Notes: generated from the sequence alone by a model not told the origin. Positions 1 through 7,350 are shown, counted from the first letter of the stretch. The stretch is 9,537 nucleotides of DNA from an uncultured Eubacteriales bacterium (GCA_900544945.1 UQXG01000093.1:1-9537), one strand, 5' to 3'. A program made the numbers and translations.

Positions 1-124
1 TCAGCCCCAGTGTGCGCACTGGGGCAGCTCCCCTTGGTCAGCAAGGGGAGCCTTTCGCCCCTTTACACAAGGGGAGCCTTTGGAGGACGGATTGCCACAC
101 CAGTCTGCGGACTGGTTCGCAATG
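1..124. repeat. Dispersed hairpin repeat debris at the left edge
   Basis: Several short inverted repeats are stacked here. They are a CCCCAGTG/CACTGGGG hairpin (5-24), a CTCCCCTTG...CAAGGGGAG hairpin (28-50), a CCCCTT/AAGGGG hairpin (58-75), and a nested element in which ATTGC (91-95) and GCAAT (119-123) enclose CCAGTC-TGCG-GACTGG (100-115). Bases 1-52 recur almost exactly at 4836-4887, so this is the end of a dispersed repeat that continues left of the window. I see no credible gene between 1 and 218. Confidence 0.75.
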
Positions 125-218
125 ACATGCGTTTTCCGGCAGCATCGTCAAAACGGCACCAAGTCTGCGTCCGTCTGGATTTCCAAGAATGGTAAGAAAT
201 TCTTAAAGGTTACAGATA

Positions 219-247
219 TTGACAAACCGGTGAACCATTGCTATACT
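219..247 (+). promoter_or_regulatory. Promoter of the GntR-ABC operon
   Basis: A consensus -35 TTGACA (219-224) is followed by a 17-nt spacer and TATACT (242-247), with TG one base upstream of the -10 (extended -10). It sits about 45 bp upstream of the regulator's start codon and overlaps its presumed operator. This is a strong SigA-type promoter that would be nearly constitutive without repression. Confidence 0.9.
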
Positions 248-248
248 A

Positions 249-273
249 ACTGTACTAGAACAGCTAGTACAGT
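249..273. promoter_or_regulatory. Palindromic operator, likely bound by the GntR regulator
   Basis: A perfect inverted repeat with 10-bp arms (ACTGTACTAG and CTAGTACAGT) and a 5-bp spacer AACAG begins one base after the -10 box. It therefore covers the transcription start. A dimeric GntR protein bound here would block initiation. That the adjacent regulator is the ligand is inference from position and symmetry. The same palindrome could form a hairpin at the 5' end of the mRNA. Confidence 0.8.
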
Positions 274-292
274 AACCCTAAGGAGGGATGAT

Positions 293-658
293 ATGGTTCA
301 CCTGGATTATCGGGACGCCCGACCTATTTACACCCAAATCATCGACGGCTTCAAGGAGCAGATTTCCACCGGCGTGTTGCAGTCCGGGGATAAGCTGCCC
401 AGCGTCCGGGAGCTGGCGGCGGAGCTGGCCATCAACCCCAACACCATCCAGCGTTCCTACCGGATTCTGGAGGTGGACGGCTGGATCGCCACCGTCCCCG
501 GGAAGGGCTGCTTCGTGTGCAGCAGCGACTGCCAGGAGCGGGAGCGGCAGCACTGGTACCGGGCTTTTGACGACTCCACCACCGCCCTGATGGCTCTGGG
601 CGTGACCAGAGAAAACCTGGTTCACAGGATAGAAAGAGGAGGAAACGTGAATGCTTGA
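293..658 (+). CDS. GntR-family transcriptional regulator, YtrA subfamily
   Basis: This 121-residue DNA-binding protein has an N-terminal winged helix-turn-helix (about residues 10-76). Hallmarks of the GntR family are PIYTQIIDGFKEQI, the motif GDKLPSVRELAAEL (residues 32-45), the recognition stretch NPNTIQRSYRILE and the wing GKGCFV (70-75). The C-terminal region is only about 45 residues, the short form typical of YtrA-type regulators, which lack a large effector domain and repress adjacent ABC transporter genes. The start at 293 has AAGGAGG 8 nt upstream; an in-frame ATG at 80 lies upstream of the promoter and was discounted. The stop overlaps the start of the ATPase gene (ATGCTTGA), implying translational coupling. 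The palindrome over its own promoter suggests autorepression. The inducing signal cannot be read from the sequence; in characterised relatives it is often cell-wall-active antibiotics. Confidence 0.93.
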   Translation: MVHLDYRDARPIYTQIIDGFKEQISTGVLQSGDKLPSVRELAAELAINPNTIQRSYRILEVDGWIATVPGKGCFVCSSDCQERERQHWYRAFDDSTTALMALGVTRENLVHRIERGGNVNA

Positions 659-1532
659 AATGAACAGCGTAACCAAAACCTTCGGCACGTTCAAGGCGCT
701 GGATAACCTGACCCTGACGGTGCCCCAGGGCGCGGTCTACGGCCTGGTTGGCCCCAACGGCGCGGGCAAATCCACCGCCATCCGGCACCTGACCGGCGTT
801 TACCGTCCGGACAGCGGCACCGTCCAGGTGGACGGCCAGCCGGTTTACGAAAACCCCGCCGTAAAATCCGACATCGGCTATATCCCCGATGAGATTTTCT
901 TCTTCCCCTCGGCAACCATGGAGGACATGCGCAGATTCTACAAGGGGCTTTACCCCCGATTTGACGAAGACCTGTACCGTCGGCTGTACGACATCTTCCG
1001 GCTTCCCAAGAACGGGCAGATTCGCCGGTTCAGCAAGGGTATGCAGAAGCAGGCGGCCTTCCATCTGGCACTGGCCATGCGTCCCAAGGTGCTGATTCTG
1101 GACGAGCCTGTGGACGGGCTGGATCCGGTGATGCGCCGTCAGGTCATGAGCCTGATTCTCTCGGACGTGGCCGAGTACGGCACCACGGTGCTCATTTCCT
1201 CCCACAACCTCCGGGAGCTGGAGGACGTGTGCGACCATGTGGGCATCATGGATCACGGAAAAATGCTGCTGGAAAAGAGCCTGGCGGATATGCAGGGCAC
1301 CACCCACAAGCTGCAAATCGTGGGCGGCGTGCCCGAGGGGCTGGAGGTGCTTCACGAGAGCAGCTCCGGTCGGCTCAAGACCCTGATCTGCCGGGGTCAG
1401 GCCTGGGAGATCAGCACCAAGGCGGCGGCTGCCAAGCCCGCCTACTTCGATGTGCTGCCCCTGTCGCTGGAAGAGATTTTCATTTACGAATTGGGAGGTG
1501 CGGATTATGCAGTCAAGGACATCCTTCTTTAA
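651..1532 (+). CDS. ABC transporter ATP-binding protein (YtrB-like)
   Basis: This 293-residue cytoplasmic nucleotide-binding subunit would power the membrane partner encoded next. Visible motifs are Walker A GPNGAGKS (residues 34-41), a signature motif degenerated to FSKGM (127-131), Walker B VLILDEP (147-153), D-loop GLDP (156-159) and the switch histidine in SSH (H185). The usual Q-loop glutamine is replaced in GYIPDE (76-81), as is common in the antibiotic-exporter/YtrB-type ATPases. The remaining ~90 C-terminal residues, including a LEEIFIYE motif, match the accessory tail of this group. The start has AGGAGG 8 nt upstream and overlaps the regulator stop by 8 nt. The 3' end overlaps the permease gene by 26 nt. 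The substrate is unknown; export of a peptide antibiotic or an envelope-maintenance role is inferred from the family and its GntR neighbour. Confidence 0.94.
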   Translation: MLEMNSVTKTFGTFKALDNLTLTVPQGAVYGLVGPNGAGKSTAIRHLTGVYRPDSGTVQVDGQPVYENPAVKSDIGYIPDEIFFFPSATMEDMRRFYKGLYPRFDEDLYRRLYDIFRLPKNGQIRRFSKGMQKQAAFHLALAMRPKVLILDEPVDGLDPVMRRQVMSLILSDVAEYGTTVLISSHNLRELEDVCDHVGIMDHGKMLLEKSLADMQGTTHKLQIVGGVPEGLEVLHESSSGRLKTLICRGQAWEISTKAAAAKPAYFDVLPLSLEEIFIYELGGADYAVKDILL

Positions 1533-3387
1533 TGGTGCGGTATTCCGGAAGAATCTGACCCGGTTTGCCCCGGTGATGGCTCTGGACACCCTGCTTCTGG
1601 TCATTATGATTATGCTGGCCTGGACCCGCCCCGGTGAAAACCGCGGCTACTACTTTATCGATCAGGTAAGCGGTCTGATTTCCCTGATGGGCTATGTGAA
1701 TCTGGTCTACGGGGCGGTGGTGGCGCAGCTGATTTTCGGCGATCTGTTCAGCAGCCGGATGTGCAACGCGCTGCACGCCATGCCCCCGCGCCGGGAATGC
1801 TGGTTCGTGACCAATGTGGCCTCCGGCCTGGTCTATTCCCTGATTCCCACGGCAGTGGCCACCCTGGTTCTGCTGCCTCTGCTGACCAAGACCATTTTCG
1901 CAGGCGCCTGGAAGCTGGCCTTCCTGTTCTTCCTGACAGCCAATCTGGAATTTATCTGCATGTTCGGCCTGGCGGTGTTCAGCGTGATGATGGTCGGCTC
2001 CCGGATTACCATGGTGGCAGGCTACGGTCTGCTGAATTTCGGCGCGCCCATCTGCTACTGGTTGGTGGACAGCGTTTACTCCCCCCTGCTCTATGGCGTA
2101 ATTACCCCCACCGGTCTGGCGGAAAAGCTGTTCCCCTTGCAGTACATGATGAATAGCTTTGTGGATACGGATGCTAGCGGCATCTTCGACAGCTTCGGCA
2201 GAGTCCTGACGGATGTCCAGGCTACCTATTCCCTGGACGAGCGCTGGCACAGCCTTTGGTGGCTGGCTCTGGCCGGGATCGTCTTCACCCTGGCCGCGCT
2301 GGTTCTCTATAAGCACCGGAACCTGGAGTGCGCCGGGGACGCGGTGTGCAGCCGGAAGCTGATTCCGGTGTTCCAGGTGCTCAGCGCCCTGTTCGTGGCC
2401 GTGGCGGCAGAGTTCTTCCTGACGGAGCTGGTAGGACTGGGTGAAAACCAGGAAATCCTCAAGTATGTGCTTCTGTTCAGCGGCCTGCTGGTAGGCTGGT
2501 TTGCCGGTAAGATGCTGGTGGAGCGATCCGCCCAGGTGTTCCAGCTGAGAAGCTTTGTGGGTCTGGGCATTCTGGCGGCGGTGCTGGCAGCCTCCATGGG
2601 GCTGACCAAGCTGGACGTCCTGCGCCTGGATGAGCGGCTTCCCGCCCAGGAGGATATTGAAAGCGTCGACCTGAACTACAGCGATGCCACCCTTACGGAT
2701 TCGTCCGACATTGCCAAGGTTTTGCAGCTGAACAAGCTGGTTCTGGAAGACCGGCTTCCCTTTAGTCAGGGCAACGCCTTTGTGCTGGAAAACGGCGACT
2801 ATGTATCCATGCAGGATTCCCAGGCGGCCTACTGGCAGGAGGGGGATCCCATCCCTCAGCAGCGTCTGCGGGACGATATCACTCTGGGCTATACCCTGAA
2901 GGACGGCAGGGTCATCCGCCGGAAGTACTCCTTCTGGGTGGATTCCGAGCAGGGACAGATTGCCAAGAGCCTGCTGAGCCGCTGGGAAGTCGTCAACAAC
3001 CGCTATACCTATGTGGACGGCGAAAAAACGGAGACGCTGCCCCTGCTGCTGAACGAAGTGGATGATTTTTACTGCTCCCTGGGTTCCAACAGAAACCGGG
3101 ACTTCACCCGGGAGCAGGCGGAATCTCTGATTCAGGCCATTCAGGCCGACTGCCAGGCGGAAACCATGGCTCAGCGCTCCCAGTATCACGACGGTATCTT
3201 CAAGTACCTCAACTATGATGGAATCCCCAGCGAGGACGAAAGCGTTTACCTGTCCATTTCCGGTGAAAACTATGGCTGGAGCATTACCGTTTACCCGGAC
3301 AGCGCCAATACTGTCCGGTGGCTCCGGGACAACGGCTATCTGGATGGGGTGACCATCGGTCACCGCTCCACCCCCCGGTGGTACTAA
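1507..3387 (+). CDS. ABC transporter permease with large C-terminal soluble domain
   Basis: This 626-residue integral membrane protein has about nine hydrophobic segments (approximately residues 21-39, 57-78, 102-126, 136-162, 167-187, 251-267, 286-308, 317-337 and 349-366). About 255 non-membrane residues (370-626) follow. An odd number of spans with a cytoplasmic N-terminus would put that domain outside the cell. The loop LHAMPPRRECWF after span 2 and YKHRNLECAGDAV after span 6 resemble conserved loops of ABC-2-like permeases linked to YtrB-type ATPases. The start at 1507 is preceded by GGGAGGT at 8 nt spacing and lies inside the ATPase gene; the in-frame ATG at 1450 is rejected because it would give a much longer overlap. 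The protein is longer than a typical single permease half, so the nine spans may represent one fused unit. I cannot name the C-terminal domain; an uncharacterised DUF found on such permeases is likely. Confidence 0.88.
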   Translation: MQSRTSFFNGAVFRKNLTRFAPVMALDTLLLVIMIMLAWTRPGENRGYYFIDQVSGLISLMGYVNLVYGAVVAQLIFGDLFSSRMCNALHAMPPRRECWFVTNVASGLVYSLIPTAVATLVLLPLLTKTIFAGAWKLAFLFFLTANLEFICMFGLAVFSVMMVGSRITMVAGYGLLNFGAPICYWLVDSVYSPLLYGVITPTGLAEKLFPLQYMMNSFVDTDASGIFDSFGRVLTDVQATYSLDERWHSLWWLALAGIVFTLAALVLYKHRNLECAGDAVCSRKLIPVFQVLSALFVAVAAEFFLTELVGLGENQEILKYVLLFSGLLVGWFAGKMLVERSAQVFQLRSFVGLGILAAVLAASMGLTKLDVLRLDERLPAQEDIESVDLNYSDATLTDSSDIAKVLQLNKLVLEDRLPFSQGNAFVLENGDYVSMQDSQAAYWQEGDPIPQQRLRDDITLGYTLKDGRVIRRKYSFWVDSEQGQIAKSLLSRWEVVNNRYTYVDGEKTETLPLLLNEVDDFYCSLGSNRNRDFTREQAESLIQAIQADCQAETMAQRSQYHDGIFKYLNYDGIPSEDESVYLSISGENYGWSITVYPDSANTVRWLRDNGYLDGVTIGHRSTPRWY

Positions 3388-3396
3388 AATAGAACA

Positions 3397-3421
3397 ACAG
3401 GGCGGGATTTTCCCGCCCTGT
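3397..3421 (+). terminator. Terminator-like hairpin after the ABC operon
   Basis: An 11-bp perfect GC-rich stem (ACAGGGCGGGA/TCCCGCCCTGT) with a 3-nt loop lies 10 nt after the permease stop. It lacks a clear T-run (TCGTGCC follows), so termination may be weak or the hairpin may protect the mRNA 3' end. Confidence 0.6.
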
Positions 3422-3427
3422 CGTGCC

Positions 3428-3480
3428 CCCAAAGCCTTCTCCTGAGAGGTGGTGCTCCCGCACCAGTGCGTTGTTCGTGG
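3428..3480 (-). repeat. Inverted fragment of the dispersed repeat upstream of the lipoprotein
   Basis: Bases 3452-3472 are the exact reverse complement of a 21-bp stretch at 4445-4465, which is repeated again at 4723-4743. Bases 3428-3449 are the reverse complement of 4976-4997 with about one mismatch. The rest of the 3388-3528 gap shows no convincing promoter; an AT-rich TATAAA at about 3490 has no matching -35. Confidence 0.8.
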
Positions 3481-3528
3481 CGCATTCTATAAAAAGCAAC
3501 ATTTTCCAATCAAAAGAGGTAATGATCC

Positions 3529-4305
3529 ATGAAAAAGCAATTGACCGCAGCTACCGCGCTGCTTCTGACCCTGAGCCTGTTCGGCTGTGCCCAGGCCGCT
3601 CCCACCACTGCCCCGGAGACCACCGAGGCTGTGACCACCGCCTCCGCTGAGACAACGGCAGCTTCCCAGACCGGCGACCCTGCCGCCCTGGCAGCCTACC
3701 GGGAAACCCTGACCCAGATCCGGGAGAACTCCGCCTGGCCGGACGGAACCAAAATCGAGATTTTCGAGCCTGCCACCATGGACGATGAGCAGTTCGCCAT
3801 CTGCGATGTGGACGGCGACGGGGAGCCGGAGCTGCTGGTGTCCGTTTCCGACACCTATTCCGCCGGAATGCGGGAGGCGGTTTACGGCTACGATGCCGCC
3901 TCCGGTCAGGTGAAGGAGAAGGCTATGGCCTTCCCGGGCTGTGCGTACTATCCCGGCCTCATCAAGGACTTGTCCTCCCACAATCAGGGCTACGCCGGGG
4001 AAGTGCTCTGGCCCTACGCCATTGACACCTATGACGCCGCGGCCGGAAAATATGTGTACACGTACTATGTGGATGCCTGGGTAAAGGAACTTTCCGACAC
4101 CTATTTCGACGGAACCAAGTATCCGGAGAACATCGATGTAAATGGCGACGGCTATGTCTACCTGATCACCGACAAGGATGGCAACATGACCATCCTGAAT
4201 AAGACCGATTACGAGGCCTGGGAGAAGGAACAGTTCGCTGGTCTGACCCCCATTGACATTCCCTGGCAAAAAATGACTGCCGGGAATATCAGCGCGGTGG
4301 GATAA
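3529..4305 (+). CDS. Secreted lipoprotein with Asp-rich loops, function unknown
   Basis: This 258-residue predicted lipoprotein has a lysine start (MKKQ), a hydrophobic core and a lipobox LFGC with the lipidated cysteine at residue 20. A Thr/Ala/Glu-rich unstructured linker (about 21-48) would hold the domain away from the membrane. The folded part carries DVDGDGEPE (93-101) and DVNGDGYVY (203-211), both DxDxDG-type calcium-loop or EF-hand-like sequences, and TDKDGN (214-219). Such loops are common in surface proteins of Clostridia that carry dockerin-like or VCBS/FG-GAP-like domains, but I recognise no complete domain. The start is set by GAGGT about 9 nt upstream and by the signal peptide. 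It is probably a single-gene unit: a hairpin separates it from the ABC operon and it has its own terminator. A role as a binding partner for the ABC system is possible only by proximity. The flanks carry inverted repeat pieces, so it may be a mobile or laterally acquired gene. Confidence 0.85.
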   Translation: MKKQLTAATALLLTLSLFGCAQAAPTTAPETTEAVTTASAETTAASQTGDPAALAAYRETLTQIRENSAWPDGTKIEIFEPATMDDEQFAICDVDGDGEPELLVSVSDTYSAGMREAVYGYDAASGQVKEKAMAFPGCAYYPGLIKDLSSHNQGYAGEVLWPYAIDTYDAAAGKYVYTYYVDAWVKELSDTYFDGTKYPENIDVNGDGYVYLITDKDGNMTILNKTDYEAWEKEQFAGLTPIDIPWQKMTAGNISAVG

Positions 4306-4318
4306 ACCGAAAACAAGG

Positions 4319-4349
4319 AATGGGCGGCCAATGGCCGCCCATTTTCTTT
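4319..4349 (+). terminator. Intrinsic terminator of the lipoprotein gene
   Basis: An 11-bp stem (AATGGGCGGCC/GGCCGCCCATT) with a 3-nt loop is followed by TTCTTT, beginning 13 nt after the stop codon. The core GGCGGCCAATGGCCGCC motif recurs around 4890-4908, and a near copy with loop ACT lies at 4369-4387, so the hairpin is also a member of a dispersed palindrome family. Confidence 0.8.
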
Positions 4350-4410
4350 GGAAATCCGCGTAAAAAGCGGGCGGCCACTGGCCGCCCGAAGCCCACCTTG
4401 TGTAAAGGGG

Positions 4411-4614
4411 GGGGATTATACGGTTCTTCCGAGAACCATCGAAAAACGCACTGGTGCGGGAGCACCCCCGGCTCCCTTGTGTAAAGGGAGCTGTCATGGC
4501 CGTCTCACGCAAGGCCATGACTGAGGGATTGTCAAAATGTGGAAATTCTGATCCCCTCAGTCTCGTGCTTGCGGGGGACGCACGAGACAGCTCCCCTTGA
4601 TCAGCAAGGGGAGC
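4411..4614 (+). repeat. Composite hairpin repeat, copy A
   Basis: First of two direct copies spaced exactly 278 bp over most of their length. In order it contains a conserved 5' block through 4470, a CTCCCTT-GTGT-AAAGGGAG hairpin (about 4472-4490), a GTCATGGCC...GGCCATGAC hairpin (about 4492-4520), CTGAGGGATTGTCA, a TCTCGTGC...GCACGAGA hairpin (about 4561-4587) and a CTCCCCTTGATCAGCAAGGGGAG-type hairpin (4591-4613). No open reading frame in it is credible. It looks like a non-autonomous or structural dispersed repeat. Confidence 0.85.
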
Positions 4615-4631
4615 CTTTGCGCCCCGACCGA

Positions 4632-4657
4632 GCACCTCTCCCATAGGGAGAGGCAAG
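4632..4657. repeat. CCTCTCCC-ATA-GGGAGAGG hairpin module
   Basis: An 8-bp-arm hairpin within a 26-bp block that recurs identically at 7662-7687. It sits between composite repeat copies A and B and is also adjacent to a related composite element in the later copy, so it behaves as a separable module of the same repeat family. Confidence 0.8.
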
Positions 4658-4688
4658 ACCCTCATCCGTCACGGCTGCGCCGTGCCGG

Positions 4689-4885
4689 GGGGATTATACG
4701 GTTCTCCCGAGAACCATCGAAAAACGCACTGGTGCGGGAGCACCCCCGGCTCCCTTGTGTAAAGGGAGCTGTCATGGCCGTCTCACGCAAGGCCATGACT
4801 GAGGGATTGTCAGAACGAGATAGTTCTGATCCCCTCAGCCCCAGTGTGCGCACTGGGGCAGCTCCCCTTGCTGACCAAGGGGAGC
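4689..4885 (+). repeat. Composite hairpin repeat, copy B
   Basis: Near-identical to copy A from its 5' block through GATTGTCA (4812). It then diverges for about 14 bases and rejoins at TTCTGATCCCCTCAG. The third hairpin is replaced by CCCCAGTG...CACTGGGG (4839-4858), and the last hairpin has loop CTGACC instead of ATCAGC. The final 50 bp match the start of the window. A GGCGGCCAATGGCCGCC palindrome follows at about 4890-4908. Together with copy A it accounts for most of the 720-bp gap between the lipoprotein gene and fbp, in which I find no gene. Confidence 0.85.
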
Positions 4886-4969
4886 CTCAGGCGGCCAATG
4901 GCCGCCCCTACTTGCTCTTTCGCGGATTCTCAGAAAATTGTATGCGACCTCATCCGGCTCTTCGAGCCA

Positions 4970-4990
4970 CCTTCTCCTCTCAGGAGAAGG
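4970..4990. repeat. CCTTCTCC/GGAGAAGG hairpin downstream of fbp
   Basis: A perfect 8-bp-arm stem with a 5-nt loop lies 35 bp past the fbp stop codon and matches the inverted fragment at 3435-3449. No T-run follows on the minus strand, so it is not a canonical terminator, although it could act as a 3' stabilising or weak termination hairpin for fbp. Confidence 0.65.
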
Positions 4991-5025
4991 CTTTGGCACG
5001 CACTGGCGGTCGGCCATGCCGCCGC

Positions 5026-7017
5026 TTACTTCTTATGATCCTCGGTGACGGCGCCGGTGCGGTAGGCATCCAGCAGCATCATCAGCATATTCACCCGATC
5101 CTGAAGCTCTGCGCCCTGGTCGGTCTGGCTCACCCGCATCCGGGTCTCCATTTTCTCGAAAATCTCCGAATCGTTGCGGATGTCGTCGTTCTTGTGCACC
5201 GCGTTCCACTTGCTGGTGAAGGGCTGGTGGGACACAATCCGGTAGTGCCGGGAGTTGTAGATCAGGGTATAGCCCGCAATGCCGGAGGTGGCCTGATAGG
5301 CTCGGCTGAAGCCGCCGTCAATGACGATGAGCTTGCCGCCGCCCTTGATGGGGCTTTCGCCCTTGCGCACCTTCACGGGCACATGGCCGTTGATGATGTG
5401 GCAGTGCTCGCCTTCCAGGCCGAATTCCTTCAGAAGGCCTTCGCAGACCGCCGGATCCTGGTAATAGGTATAATAGGCGTTCTTAGGCTCCACCCAGGTG
5501 GCCTCGTCCGCGATAAACCGCCGCTCAAAGGTGGTCATCCGATCCCGGCCGAAGATGGGGCTGTTCCGGCCTGCCCAGAGCCACCAGAGGAAGTCCATGC
5601 CGAACTGCCGCTCTTCCGAGCCTCGCTTGTCATAATATGCTTTTCTCGCGGTCTTTTCGGCGTAGTCCAGGAACCGCTTGCCGCTGCGCTCCTTGCCGCC
5701 GATGGTGAAGGTCATGAGACTGCCGTCGTCGTTCATGGGAATGCAGCCGTGGAACAGAAGATTTCCGTTGCAAACCTTGTACAGCCCGCCCTTGGAGTAA
5801 AGGTAGCGGATGTGCCGCTGAAGCTTCTCGGAATTTTCGAAGGAGTCCGTCAGCTGATTGATGACGTGGTTCTCCTCCTCCGTCAGGGTGTAGGGGTCAG
5901 CGGGGTCAATGGTGGGGAAGTCACAATCCAGCATGGGATAGACCTTGTCAGCCAGGGTGATGGTCTTGTCGGTGTAGTTGATCTTATCCAGCAGCAGCCG
6001 GTCGGCCATGCCGAACTCCGGACGGCGCAGAACCTTCTGACCCTCCAGCTTGAAGAGGATAATGGTAATGGCCTTGTACATCCGGGCGGAGAGCAGCTTG
6101 TCCTTTTCCGTGTACTGGTCGGCATCGGTGCCCGTGAGCTTGACCTTGAACTGGTCGGTGTTGGAATTCTTATAGACCTCGTTGGCGAAGATGGACAGCG
6201 GCCGCAGGGAAATACCGTAGCCTGTCTCGATCACGTCCAGGTTATTGTAGCGGATGGAATTGCTGAGCACCGTGGCCACCAACGTCCGGGAGCCGGAGGC
6301 CGCGCCCATCCACAGCACATCGTGGTTGCCCCACTGGATGTCCACATTCCGGCTGGACATCAGACTGTCCATGACAATGTCCGCCCGGGGGCCCCGGTCG
6401 AAAATGTCGCCGACAATGTGCAGCTGATCCACAACCAGGGACTTGATGACCTGGCAGATGGCCCGGATCACGTCCGCCGCCTGACCGATCTGGATGATGG
6501 TATCGATGATGTTCTCGTACTGATCCTTCCGGGAGCCCCCCTCCTCCACCAGGTGAATCAGCTCATCGAGAATGGTCTCGTAGTCCGGATCCATGTAGGT
6601 GCGAACCTTGGAGCGGGTGTGCTTGGTGGAGACGAACCGGCACAAATCCACCAGGCGATGAATGGTCAGCCGGTACCACTCGTCCAGATTCTCCTCCTCG
6701 TCGGCAACCAGTGCCAGCTTGGAGGTGGGGTAGTAGATGAGGGTCGCCAGGTCGTTCATGTCCCGCTGGGTCATGGAGGTGGCGAAGAGCTCTTCCAGCT
6801 TTTCCTTGATTTCGCCGGAGCCGGAGTTGAGAATGTGCAAAAACGCCTCATGCTCGCCGTGAATATCGGACATGAAGTGCTCCGTGGGCTTGGGCAGATT
6901 CAGGATGGCCTTGAGCCGGATGATCTCCGTGCCCGCGGCCTCCACCGTGGGGTACTGCCGGGCAAGCAGCCGCAGATAGTGCAGCTCCTCGTCGGTAAAA
7001 ATACGCTTGTTATCCAT
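5026..7017 (-). CDS. fbp: Fructose-1,6-bisphosphatase class III
   Basis: This 663-residue cytosolic enzyme hydrolyses fructose 1,6-bisphosphate to fructose 6-phosphate, the committed step of gluconeogenesis. The length fits the Firmicutes class III family (about 640-670 residues), unrelated to class I FBPases. It has calcineurin-like metallophosphatase motifs: DIHGEH (51-56), GDIFDRGP (203-210), GNHD (230-233) and the later histidine motifs LFHG (421-424) and NGHVPVK (543-549), which together supply the metal ligands. The start at 7017 is chosen because the protein then begins MDNKRIFTDEEL as in homologues. A purine-rich GGAAAGGAAG lies just upstream, and the 40 upstream in-frame residues look non-conserved. 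It is monocistronic, with its own promoter about 160 bp upstream. No clear intrinsic terminator follows. Every catalytic motif is intact. Confidence 0.97.
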   Translation of the reverse strand: MDNKRIFTDEELHYLRLLARQYPTVEAAGTEIIRLKAILNLPKPTEHFMSDIHGEHEAFLHILNSGSGEIKEKLEELFATSMTQRDMNDLATLIYYPTSKLALVADEEENLDEWYRLTIHRLVDLCRFVSTKHTRSKVRTYMDPDYETILDELIHLVEEGGSRKDQYENIIDTIIQIGQAADVIRAICQVIKSLVVDQLHIVGDIFDRGPRADIVMDSLMSSRNVDIQWGNHDVLWMGAASGSRTLVATVLSNSIRYNNLDVIETGYGISLRPLSIFANEVYKNSNTDQFKVKLTGTDADQYTEKDKLLSARMYKAITIILFKLEGQKVLRRPEFGMADRLLLDKINYTDKTITLADKVYPMLDCDFPTIDPADPYTLTEEENHVINQLTDSFENSEKLQRHIRYLYSKGGLYKVCNGNLLFHGCIPMNDDGSLMTFTIGGKERSGKRFLDYAEKTARKAYYDKRGSEERQFGMDFLWWLWAGRNSPIFGRDRMTTFERRFIADEATWVEPKNAYYTYYQDPAVCEGLLKEFGLEGEHCHIINGHVPVKVRKGESPIKGGGKLIVIDGGFSRAYQATSGIAGYTLIYNSRHYRIVSHQPFTSKWNAVHKNDDIRNDSEIFEKMETRMRVSQTDQGAELQDRVNMLMMLLDAYRTGAVTEDHKK

Positions 7018-7176
7018 ATGATTCTTCCTTTCCGGCACGAAGCCAGCCTTCCCTTCGTCATCGTAACACCATCGGGCATCCGACAGGGTGTCCAATGGTC
7101 TTACGATCACGGGAAAATGGCAGGCAGGTAGTGCCATTTATGCGTTATCAATAGGCAAAACCTATCATGATTCTTG

Positions 7177-7205
7177 ATTATACAATATTCTTCCTATGGT
7201 AGCAA
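7177..7205 (-). promoter_or_regulatory. Promoter of fbp
   Basis: Reading the minus strand, TTGCTA (7205-7200), a 17-nt spacer and a perfect TATAAT (7182-7177) form a good SigA promoter. Transcription would start near 7170, leaving a leader of about 150 nt before the fbp start. A small inverted repeat ATAGG-CAAAA-CCTAT (about 7151-7165) lies at the predicted start site and could be an operator or a 5' hairpin. Confidence 0.75.
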
Positions 7206-7350
7206 GGGCGAAATGGGAAAAGTTTTCCGCAATTTTTTGTAATATCTCCACAAAACAGCTTTTTCCTGGCCAGTGCTTTTGAATGAGGCGCATACTCCTG
7301 AAAACCGCCAATCGCAAACCGAAACATTCTGAAGCAGTCCGTTAAAGCGG

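Noticed and set aside
80..292. Longer N-terminus for the GntR regulator
   Set aside because: The extension starts in repeat DNA and spans the promoter and operator. The start at 293 has a strong ribosome binding site and the normal family N-terminus.
1513..3432. 639-residue minus-strand ORF
   Set aside because: Antisense shadow of the permease; its Gln/His-rich composition is typical of a reverse-strand reading of a GC-rich gene.
3470..3495. Promoter of the lipoprotein gene with TATAAA as -10
   Set aside because: No acceptable -35 box at 16-18 nt spacing; the nearest TTGTTC is only about 11 nt away.
4411..4885. CRISPR array
   Set aside because: Only two copies at a 278-bp interval, repeats far longer than CRISPR repeats, and no uniform spacers.
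4597..7131. 844-residue plus-strand ORF through the fbp locus
   Set aside because: It is antisense to fbp, whose catalytic motifs are complete on the minus strand, and its 5' end is repeat sequence. No start site or family resemblance.
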